Positions 20,704-31,600 of a stretch of 34,671 nucleotides of DNA are shown here, piece by piece. The position numbers and the translations under genes were made by a program. Position 1 is the first letter of the stretch. Each line of letters begins with the position of its first letter. The stretch comes from Pigoraptor chileana (lineage: Eukaryota > Opisthokonta > Filasterea), in contig CALSCR010002772.1 in NCBI GenBank assembly GCA_943704495.1, positions 1-34,671 on the forward strand, written 5' to 3'. The notes beneath the pieces were generated by a model, which was not told the DNA's origin, made no database searches, and was given only the letters and a program-made list of their open reading frames with translations.

Positions 20704-23700
20704 TTACTCGAGGCTGGCCTTGTCGCGGCGCCACTTTTCCACTTCCGAGGTACCCACGTCGTTGCTGGGGCGTATCTTTTGGAGGCTCTTTTGGAAATCC
20801 TGAAGACGGATCGGGCGGATCTTTTCGGCGGACACATTCACAATGCTGCTTCCGAGTTCTCGCAAGGGACCGAATGCGGCGTCCTTGGCAAGGGCCGTAA
20901 GGTCGCTGAATGAATAGCCCTCGGTACTATCCGCAATGTAAACATAATCGGCATGCGTCAGCTCGTTCTTCTGTTTCACCAGAAGTTTGCGAAGCATGTC
21001 GTAGCGTGTTTCGACGGACGGCGACGGCACGTATATCCGCTGTTTTGTGTCATGTCCGTAATTGATGTTGATGGGCAGCCGATTTGTGTGGGCGCGGTCA
21101 GTTGAAAGACAAGCAGGACGCGAGAAAAGCGACGCGCATCGTCATCAAAGAAGTATCGCAAAACACACGGACAAAAGCAACACAATCCATCACTGTACAA
21201 ACATATTGCAAAATGACACAGAGAGGAAAGTGCCACTACTGCGCGGCCGATCTGCCAGGCGAGTGCACTGAAGCAGCGCCATTTGCCGCTTTTGACGCAC
21301 CTTTGGGAACCGCCGGAGAGCGGCCTCGTCCAATTCCCAGGGGCGGTTGGTTGCCGCCATGACAACAATCTTATCGCTGGTGGACGACCCAACGCCGTCA
21401 AACGCAATGAGAAACTCGGTCTTGAGGCGCCGCGTCGCCTCGTGCTCGTTTGTGTTGCGTATGCGCAGAATAGAGTCAATCTCATCTGCACGCAGGAGTT
21501 CACAAATGAATGTAAGCAATACAGCAGTAGTGTATGAGTTGGCGCTCTTTCCATGGCACATCACGAACGAGATCATTGCGTGATCGTGTCAGCGGAGTGC
21601 ATGGCCGCCATTGCCCATACGAGAGATACATGCAAATCTGAACAAGCTTCGTGTTCACTGCCAAATAGACTCTCCACAAGATAGTCAGAAACCCGCAAGA
21701 CAAGGGCAATACAGATCTTAAAATCGAATAAGTTCCACTGATTCAAAGAAGTGTGATTGCATACACGGAATGTAATGCGTGGCGGGGCAGGCTATTTATA
21801 GAAACATAATCAAATAAACAAAAACATAAAAAGGAACTGAAAAAAACACGGATGTGCGAAGTCACAAAATGTACACCCACCAATGAAGATTATTGCGCGG
21901 TGCTTGTCTCTGGCCAGGGCGAAGAGTGCCTGCACCAATTTCTCGCTCTCGCCCACCTGCGCCAGTGAATTCGAGTCACGGGGGCATGTCAATGGTGACA
22001 GGTGATTCGCGCAGTTACACACCGCGGATTTGATATTGAGCACTCACCCCCGCACACACAAGAGCATATATATACACACACATACATAAATACATGCATA
22101 CTCATTCAGATTCAGAATCACAAGTCCGTCAGAACGGGGCACACAACAGTTGTTTCTTAGGCCGACACATGCAGGAGCACCCACCCATTTTGACGTCAGT
22201 GACGACGCACTTATGTTGAAAAACACGGCATCTGCCTCCGATGCGACTGCCTTGGCAAGCATTGTCTTGCCTACAGCACACACAAACGCACAGCGACCAG
22301 GATAACGCGACACAGGATAGTTAGTCACGTGGTTCGTCCGCCATACTTCACGGCGGTGAGCGGAAGGAGAGCGAAGTGTCCCCTCTCATTCATTAGACAA
22401 AGCCAGTGCATCAGCAACAAACACGTGCGGTGGCAGAGTGAGAGCGAGAGTGAGAATGAGAGTGAAGGAGAAACGCACCGTTGCCAGGGGGACCAAACAG
22501 CAAAAGCCCCTTTTCGGGCGTGCGCAGTCCCGTGAACAGCTCTGGTCGCCGTGCGGGAAGAATCACCATTTCAGTGAGAGCCTGCTTTGCGTCCTCCAGT
22601 CCGGTGATGTCGTCGAACGTCAACTACATACACCACACACACACAACGATACACCCACAACCACACGAGGCACACATATATGTTAGTTCTGTCGAAATGC
22701 ACACGGATCCGCACCCTCATTCGAGTAAGCCGCATCCAAAGAGCATACCTGCGCGGCGTGATCTATAATCTGACTCTCAATAGTGTCGACCAGTTTCTGA
22801 TCGAATCCGCGAAGAATGCGGCGGTTTTTCCGCGAGATGAGGGCGGTTGACGACACATCCCCCGACATTTGCCTAATGAGCGACAAGTTTTGGCTATTGG
22901 CGGCGCTCATTCGCTGCGGAGATAGCGCACGCTGGGGCGAATCGAACGGCTGCAGCAGCATTCACACATATCCAAACACACACACAAACACAAGCGCACA
23001 CACATGCAGAATGGAAAGCCAGAAGCAAATTCAGAAAGACAGCACTGATGTAAGCGTGTATCAATGGAGCGCACAATCAACAGCGCGAGGGGACACGAAG
23101 CAGCTATTCGAAGGGCGTCTAAAATACTCTGCATAGCATCGCAATGCCGAGAGAGCAACACACACACACACACATAAGCGCTCATCCTCACCTTTGTTGA
23201 TCGCGGAGTCGCGGGGCGCGTGGTATCAATCTTCGTCTCAGCCTTGGACACCTTGGAAGACGGAGCGCCCGATTTGGGTGTCACGTGCACAGGCCGCCCC
23301 CGGGTCGCCGATACTGCGCCGGATGCAGCACTTGATGTCTCTCTTCTGACAGTGTCGGGGAGTAGCGGTGGCGCGCCATCATGTGGCGTCATCTCACGTG
23401 GCGAATTGGACGCCGCGCTGGATCCACGCGATCGAGTGGCAGCCACCCCGTATGGTCCCGATGAGTCGCTCCCGGTCTCCGAAAGCGTCTCACATGACGG
23501 TGTGTTTGAAAGTGGGGGAGTCTGAACGGAGGCCGACGTCAACTGCCGCACCGAGGGCGTCGACACCGCGCCCGCACTGCTTGCACGCCGACGCGCGTTG
23601 AATGCGACAAGACTGCCCTGTATCTATGCGGTGGTATTGAGACAATGTGCAGATGCATTTGCAATTTGCACACACGGAAGGTGCGAAGGGTGCAAGGCAC

Positions 23701-26173
23701 GGTACATATATGCAGTCAGTGGACAATATGCGATCGAGGTGGTGGGATTGAGCTCAATATACAATCACTGTCCACATTATGAAGATCAATTGACCTGCCA
23801 TGCGTGCATAGATGTACAATCACCGTTCTGCAGTTGCAGCAGACTGCATAAACGGCACACACACACACACACATCATATCCACCTCGGCCTCAACAGAAT
23901 CGTCACACACCTTTGATGCACGTGACGCGGGCTGCGATGACCGCGGCCGTTTGTCATGCGCCGTTGCCACGACAGCCGTACGCACGTGACCGGGCAATAC
24001 AGCCCCATTGACGACCGTGTCGTCCTTATTCGGGGCGGCCGAAGAAGCAAGCGACGGCTCGGAAGAACTTGCAGAGAGAGCCACTGTCTCTGTCACGTGC
24101 CCCTCCACAGCCTGCGTTGATGCGACAACCGCACACGGCTCAGCGGAGGGCGCCCCCACTCCTTGTATTCCACTACCGAGAGGCAAATCCAGCGACAACT
24201 GCCGCGTCAACACACTCTTTGGCTGGGGATGGACACGAAACCAACAATGCGTTAACTGAGTGCACTCTCGAAACAGATACGATGATGCACGCGACATATG
24301 CATGCCATATGTATGTGCATCCATGAGCGCAAACTCGAGGCTCGTAAAGGGCCAAGAATGAAATTGTTTGGCCAGGTTGTAAGCAGTCCCCCTCATGTGA
24401 CGGGGATCACACGCCATGATGAAAAATAACACACGAATGGCCACAATAGGAAACATGTACCTGCTGTTGCGTGGGCGATGCGTGCTGCACCGCCACACCC
24501 GGGCGCGCAGGAAACGAGCCGGTGGACCGTCGCTGCACAGGCACTGCCGAGGCACTCTTGACGCCCTTCAAGGCGCTTGCATTACCCGACGGTTTCCACT
24601 GCGATTTTGTCGGCGATTGGGAAGTGCGACGGTTTACGGATGACGTTGTGACCTGTAATAACAATTGGCAAATGAAAAAATAGTGAGGCGTGGTGAGGAC
24701 ATATTGTGGTGACAAGCAACAGAGAATATCAGTGCTTTAAGGACAGTTCATCCAATGCATTTTAACGTAAAGAATACGATCTGAAGACAGCGTCAAAAAT
24801 TTAAAAGAGATATACGATTCAGTTGGTGTCAGGCTGTGTGCCCATGAACTCCACACAAGAAATGTAGGAATCAAGCTAGTGAGTTAGGCGCTGTGCCATT
24901 GATTCCACAAAGAGAGATGCGGAATTTAAGTCAGTGCTTTAGGACGATGGTCCAACAGACAACAAAGGGAGGGATAGAGACAAAAAAAGACACACTCACC
25001 GCTGCGGACGATGGCTGTATCTCCATGTGACCACCGGTGCTCGCACGGTGCCCTTCACTCGATGCATCTGCACTGCTCACGTGCCCCTCCACAGAAGGAC
25101 AGCCTACACCGGGCGTCATGTGATTCACTGGAGCCGACTGAGGGGCCGCCGGTGGAGGTCGCATATTTCCAGGCAGTGAGTCTTGGCGCAGTAATACGCG
25201 CGGAGGGTTCGAGTGGTCAGCGTGTGGCGCTGCCACAGTGTTCGCATTCTCCGTCCACGCCGCGGCGGGAGGTTGGGGCGGTGGGTGCCGCCCGCCAGCA
25301 TACGAGTACTGTGCACATGAGTCGTCAGTGGGCACGGACGACGGACCCGCCCCATGCGATCGATTCTGCGTCTGTGTCTGCGTCTGTGCATGCGGCGGGG
25401 GCGGGGATGGTGGCCTGGAGGGAGGCCGGGAGGGGGGGCGAGAGGGCGAGCGTGACGCTGGCTGCGATGACTGCCGCACGGGAGACCGCACACCCGCCGT
25501 TTCGCCGGCGCCTGTCGACCCACTGGCTTTTGGCGTTGCAGTGGGTGCAGTAGATGGTGTGCGAGTCTTCTGGCGCTGCAGCGCAACGTTCCGATCGAGA
25601 GCCATTTTGCGATACTTTGCGAGTTCTGCTGAAACCTCGGCGAGTGTCGCTCTCTGACCGCTGTGTGTTGTTGAGGTCACTGCGGATGCGACCATCCTTG
25701 CAAGCTCGTCGGCCAGCGACAATGTCTGCAGCCCAACCAACCCCATATTTGAACTGAGTATTATACGAAGCCCTGTCGAGCTCATTGCCAACAGCTTTAC
25801 ATGCCGCATTCTCAGTTGGAACGCTAACCGGCAACCTCCAATGAAATAAAACACACACACACACACACACACTCACTCGCACAAAACCAAGACCGCCGAG
25901 ACCCCACATCGCATCAGCACGCACCTTCTCATACAGCGCCCCAGCTGCCATGTTTTCCTTCCGCCCGTCGTAGTTCATAGCCTCCTCGAGCGTTTTTCTT
26001 ACGGTTTCGCGACATGCGAGAATGTCCCGTCGATTGGGAACGTCGGGAAGCAGCAGGATGCGCGCGGCCAGCGAGGCCAACTCCGCTGGTTGCTGTGATG
26101 ACTGCGCCATTGCAGCGGGAAGGCCAGTCGCCTCCGAATCACTGGGTGAATTGTGAATGCAAACGATGGGCAA
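20704..26173 (-). CDS. SPAST: Spastin-like microtubule-severing AAA ATPase (MIT + AAA)
   Basis: Spastin severs microtubules by pulling tubulin tails through an AAA hexamer. Eleven exons on the minus strand: 25925-26173, 25000-25725, 24461-24652, 23911-24222, 23192-23617, 22749-22949, 22479-22623, 22185-22270, 21881-21956, 21301-21485, 20704-21039; about 977 residues, in frame throughout. Residues 1-110 form a MIT domain split by intron 1 ([20 protein letters not shown], then [11 protein letters not shown]). Residues 110-680 are a long Ser/Pro/Thr-rich disordered linker, with [17 protein letters not shown] and QTQTQTQ. The AAA core opens [16 protein letters not shown]. Walker A is GPPGNGKT (746-753), followed by [19 protein letters not shown]; Walker B is IIFIDEID (801-808). 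Then come [19 protein letters not shown], the [16 protein letters not shown] arginine-finger strand and a DGYSGSDL-like [16 protein letters not shown]. The linker makes it far longer than human spastin (616). An alternative start is the ATG at 26110. Confidence 0.92.
24826..24960 (-). repeat. Dispersed repeat, three tandem units, spastin intron 2
   Basis: On the minus strand three units follow each other at about 45-55 bp. They begin GACCATCGTCCTAAAGCACT, then GTGGAATCAATGGCACAGCG, then GTGGAGTTCATGGGCACACA. They carry ACTTAAATTCCGCATCTCTC or GCTTGATTCCTACATTTCT between them. The frame is the same as at 9636-9760 and 3344-3390. The stretch GCTTGAATCC in the better copies resembles a tRNA B box. 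Confidence 0.75.
25851..25875. repeat. (CA)n microsatellite, spastin intron 1
   Basis: About 12 CA units, read as TG on the coding strand, lie in the intron that splits the MIT domain. Confidence 0.85.
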
Positions 26174-27473
26174 GCGACATGAACATCGTCGATGCGTCTG
26201 CGTACGCGTCTATCGTCGTTTGTGAAGACGGCCAAGGTGCATTCCACAAGAGGGCAGTCATTGCTGTGCTTGCCCCCAAAGAGGCGGCATTACGTTCGAG
26301 TCGAGTCGTTGCTCAGTGCATTGTGCGGACTGTGAGATGATGAGCGCGCGCCCAATGGAGCCTCGACTATATAGCCCAAGAACAGCAGGTCCGCGATGGG
26401 GCGACACAGAACACACGAGGGATTTGAATCAATGGTTTGTGTTTGCAGGCGCAGTGAAGTAGCTGTGGATACTGACGGATAGCATTTGCATCATATAGAA
26501 GGAGAGAGCACTACTGACGCTGGAAAGTGATGAAAAGGCCACTGACTCGGTTGAGTTGGTTTTTTTTTTGAAATTTGAGAGTGGACAGCGTACACACACA
26601 CACTCAGTCCGGGGCATTCCTTAATGCCCCATTCGCCAATCACATCATCTACCGAGATCTCGCTTCGTTTCTGAATCAGCCCACTTTCGCCAGATATGGG
26701 GCAGTGGGAACGCCCTTGCCAAATAGACGGCCTGCTCCGTGTCCGCACAGGCCGTTTCAGATCATTGTAAACGCCATATCCCGGTCAATCGGAATGTTGT
26801 CTGTTGCAATATTACTGACTGATCACACAGACCAAGGGTGCTTTTAGGCACCTGGCTTGCCGGCTCAGACTCACCACACTGATCATGAGCGGCCGCACGT
26901 CCGGCATTCGGCTTGTCACCCGGCCGCAGACTGTGAGGGTCAGTCACTGAGGCCCGACACGTACAGGTACGGCTGCGGCCTTACTGCTCATCGAGTCTGC
27001 TGATATTGCATGTACAGTTGCGTGATTTGATTATGGCGCCGCACGGTGCTCGGCGGCACAACTGTCACTGGCGTTAATTAAAACCAGTGTGTGTTGCCGC
27101 AGCGGTGTTTCCTCCCGCGGCCGCCGGGTCAAGCGACTCTCAGAGAGCAGCCTGACCGGCGCGTTGCTGTTACTGAGCCATCTGACCAGTGTAGCGGTCG
27201 ATTAAGTTCACAACCGCGGGCCGTCAGTCTGAAAACTTCCTCCGTCGGGGAAACATTCAGAGCCGACAGTGTTTTGTGTGATGTGTCACAAGTCGAATGC
27301 TTGAAACGCCGGCATCAGCGAAGCCCTCCAAGGCGTTTATTGCAGCTGCTGTGTACATCCACTGTTCTACTCAAAATATGTGCTGCAGCGCATTTATACA
27401 CGACACACCTATTTCTAGCGCGCCGTTCTGGAAACGAATCATCCTCCGGGGTTGTTGAAGCACCGAAATGGGC
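26174..27473. promoter_or_regulatory. Spacer spastin / tandem AAA gene with CAGT-rich island
   Basis: This 1.3-kb spacer holds the spastin promoter and the 3' end of the next gene; both genes read leftward. Two short ORFs (26014-26340 and 27091-27516, plus strand) have no recognisable domain. From about 26640 to 27300 the DNA is GC-rich with many CAGT, ACTG, CCGGC and GCGGCC words, like the spacer at 5440-6350. The 12-mer TCAGTCACTGAG near 26939 recurs near 34620. Confidence 0.5.
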
Positions 27474-28623
27474 TCAGTTGAACATGTGCGCTGCGGCCGT
27501 TGACCTGCGTCCGTGAAGCAGCGCATCCTCCTCTGTGGCACAGTCGACGAGGTCGTCCATGGCGATGATGCGGCCCGGCGACTTTGGATCGGTTGGGTTG
27601 GGGTCACGGAGCGCTGCACGCGACGCTGCCTTGAAGCATGCGTTCTTGATGTGGCCACCGCTGAATGTAAAGCGCTCCCCGAGAGCTGCGAGATCGACGT
27701 CGGCACTGCGGGGGGCCTGAGAAGGGAGATGCTTGTCCCACAGGCGGCGGCGCATCTCGGCGTCAGGAAGTTTGAATTCGACAATGAAGCGGAAGCGACG
27801 GAAGAAGGCAGGGTCGATGCCGTCAATCAGGTTGGTGCACAGAATGACGATTCCAGGGAACCTGCGTAAATATTTGAGGATTAGGCGTTTGCGCATTGTG
27901 TGGAAGTAGGTGTGTGCATGTGCGCGTGTAAGCGAATACGCGATTTGAAATAGAGCAAGTATACACACAAGACAGACGCAGACAACCAAGCACAATTAGC
28001 AGCAGACACATCGCACTGCCACAATATTGGACCGACTGTACATGTCACCCCACACGAAACACACACACACGCACACACACATAGCCCACCCACACAAACT
28101 ACTTGCTCCCTTACCTCTCCATGTGATACAAAAGGAGACCCGTATCGACGTTTGCATATCTGTCGGTGGACGAGCTGTTGTCCTTAGTACGCGCAGAAAA
28201 GAGACCCTCCGCTTCGTCGAACACAAGCACGACATCAAGCGCCTTTGCCTCTGAAAAGACCTTCTCGATGTTCTTCCCAGTGTCCCCAACGTACTGAATT
28301 AAGGACAAATATGAGGGACAAAAACATCGCCAACATGTGAGCAGCACGAAAACACTCGCTCAACTCATATACGGTGTGACAGGGGCAAACACACGTATTT
28401 TGTGGTCGTTGTGAAGCACATGCAAGGTGACTGGCAGTTGGAAATATGACCACACCTTTGATACAAGCTCTGCATAGTTGACGATCTTAAGGGGTTTTCC
28501 AGTCTCAAATCCTATGGCCTCTGCGGCAACCGTCTTTCCAACACCAGGAGGGCCGTGGAGAAGCACCGTAGTTCCTTGGTCCCTGTGTGCACCAGACGTA
28601 CCGAACACACACACACCCACGCA

Positions 28624-28670
<47 letters not shown>

Positions 28671-31600
28671 ACGCGCGTATCGTCAGCAGGAATACTCCAC
28701 ATCAGGCACTCAAAAAAACGAATGCATCACGAAGCGCAGATTGGCCAGATAGCACCCCGAGTAAAACCAATTCCACACAAAGCGCGACTGCCCACGCACC
28801 TGCACAGTGCCTCCCCGAATCCCCATTCTCCAATGAGAATCTGGCGTGCTTTTTCGAAGCGAACGATCTCGGCAAGTCGGCGGCACACATCTGTGGCAAG
28901 GACAAGGCCGTCCAGTCCGGCGACGGGCACAACACGACGATCGAACTCAACCATAGCAAGACGACCGCGCAGCTGATTGATCGCCCCCTTCTCGACATCC
29001 TCTTGGGTGATCAACACCTGCGGTGTCGTTTTTTTCCCACGAAAATGAAAACGCGGGATTATTACTTTGTGAGGTTGGTGTGGTGGCATGTGGATGTGTC
29101 TTGTGGAAGGGAAATCGAAAGAGGCCGCGAGAAAAACAACAACACAAAAGATCCGCAGTTCCCACACCTGCAAGCGCGCTACGTACACACACACATGACA
29201 CACATGACAGCACACAAGTGAGAATACTCAGCGTTCCATGCAGCCCAACAACGCACCTTATCAGTCCCTTCCTTCTCCCCGCGTGACACTGCGCTCGAGA
29301 GGGCGGCCAGCATTGCGTTCTTGATAAAGCCCCCAGTGAGCTCATACTTGATGCTGATGTAGCGCCAGTCGATGTTTCTGCACGCGCAACAATGGTCATA
29401 CATCAGATTTGGACAGTGCTTATAAGTGCATATACCACACCATAACCACTGACATAGCTGATTCAATAGCCTCCGACTTCAATCCTACATGTCTGGCATT
29501 TTCGACCTCTCCGTACACCAACGACAACCGCACAGCACCGCAGCACATACAACACAAAAAACACACGAGGGTTTGTGATGCCTGGACAGTCACTTACTCG
29601 GCAAATAGTCCAGTGTCAGGCACGTGTGCGCGCCAGATTTTCTCGCGGAGGTTGGGATCAGGAAGGCGAAACTCGATGGCGAGCGTGACACGGCGGTGCT
29701 ACACATGCACACGGGATACAAGCGAGCCGTTGCAGAATAAGTGTGCGAAAAACGCATGGATGTCGGTATTTACAAAATTGCACAAAACGTACCATGCTCT
29801 CGTCGAGGTCATAGGCCCTGTTTGTGGCCATAATAATAAGACCCTTGTGTCTCTCAATCTCCGTCAGAAGTAGATTCAATCCGCCGTTCATTGCGATGTC
29901 ACGTGACTTGAACATTGCCTCCGCCTCGTCAAAAAATAGAATCGCATCTGCGTTTGCTCGATTGATGGAAGGTAGAAAGTCCCGAATAGTGGTCACGAGT
30001 GAGTGGTGCTGGAGTGAGATGTGATGAAACTATGGAGAGTCCGCTGCGCATACATGTGCGTGCGTGTATGGGATGTGTGTGTTGGTGTGGCACTGTGCCC
30101 ATGAACGCGCGGAATCGTCCATTCGTCCAGCACCCGTCATCACATGCTATTCATTAGGGACGAAGGATAGATCGCACTTTGCATCATGTGTGTAATCACG
30201 TACTCATGTCACTCAAAACGTACCCGTCAGTTTGGCCTCGCGGAATATGAATTTAATGACTAGATCCGCCTGGCTTCCAAGGCTGGGGTAGTTGATCAAC
30301 AGCACCTTCTTGCCTAGCTTGTTCGCGAGTGCATTTGCGAGCATGGTCTGCGGGAGTTTGTGGACGAAACAAAAAATCCGAGAGAGGAGCGTGCTGAATA
30401 TTGCGATATGGGACAGGCGGGAGTAAACCAAAACATCAATGTGCGACGGACCTGAGCATCAATAAGCAACAGTACCGGCACAAACTGACTGCGATGAAAA
30501 CTCACACATCGGCAATATAGGCAGCCGGCAACAAACGACCACACCACACAAACGACAAACACACTGACCCACTCAAAACGCCACCGGCTCACCTTTCCTG
30601 TCCCAGACTGCCCGAAAAGGAGAAGAACCATTCCGTTGCCGTAGGAGATGACGTCCTCAAACCCAAGGCGACGACGCATTTTTTCAAATTTATCAAAGTA
30701 AGTCACAGTCTCCACGACGAGGGCCTTCTGGTCGTCATTCATGACCACCTGTGATGAGGAATGATTACAGGTGTGAATGGACAGATGTGCGCAAAAAATT
30801 GATGCGTGCCATGTGCATGCTGCCACATGCGTGTTCGATGGAATGGGATCGGCAACAATTGAGTGTATGCATTCCTGTCTAATGGTGTAAGAATTGTATA
30901 TCGCGCGAGAGTACATGACCGTATGGCTGCGGCGCACCTGGTCCAGCTTGACACTTGGAGAGTAAAGGTGACCGCCCTCAACCAGCTCGTTGAATTCCGT
31001 GTCCAGACCGACAATAAAATCAAGCATGCGCCGGTCCACCTCCACGGTTGTATTCATGAGTTCGCCGCCGAACCCCGAGTCGCTGAGCTGGATCACGCCC
31101 TCGCGAATGAGAGTAGCGTTCTTGTAGAAGTACTTGCGATGCATGACTTCCTGCTCAAACGACTCGGAGAACAAGTGCACGAGCTGGCCCACGTAGAAGA
31201 TGGACACCTGCGTGTTCATGTAGAGGTACAGATTATCAGTGACTGACACCAGAACTGAGGCCACACATTGCGCATTCGTGTGCGTGCGTGTGTGGGAGGC
31301 GAGGTGGGACGGGGGTTTAGGGGACATTGTGTGACACGAGCAAATTCAAAGAGCACTAGAAGCATAAAAAAGGAGACACAAAAAAAAGGGACAAAGAGGT
31401 GAAGGGGCTGGCAAGAGAGATACATAGCGCATGAGAGCACAATATCGAAAACAGAAAAAGTAAATGGCACGCACCATGCTGGATGAAGATCCATAGTAGC
31501 TCATGTCGGGGGAGATGCGGCTGCTGAGCTTGTTGCCGACAAGAGTGTACAGCACCAGCTTCTCAAATTCGTCGAGTCCAAGAATTTTGAACAGCCGCTC

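Noticed and set aside
20305-20734. Minus-strand frames of about 130 residues after the spastin stop
   Set aside because: They are low-complexity Cys/Leu/Ser/Val translations in several frames at once, with no domain. Probably 3' UTR.
27091-27516. 141-residue plus-strand frame
   Set aside because: It spans the GC-rich spacer and overlaps the antisense end of the AAA gene, and has no recognisable motif.
29948-30015. Longer exon start for tandem AAA exon 11, adding TTIRDFLPSINRAN
   Set aside because: It breaks phase with exon 10. The acceptor before 29947 keeps phase and aligns this module with the second AAA module.
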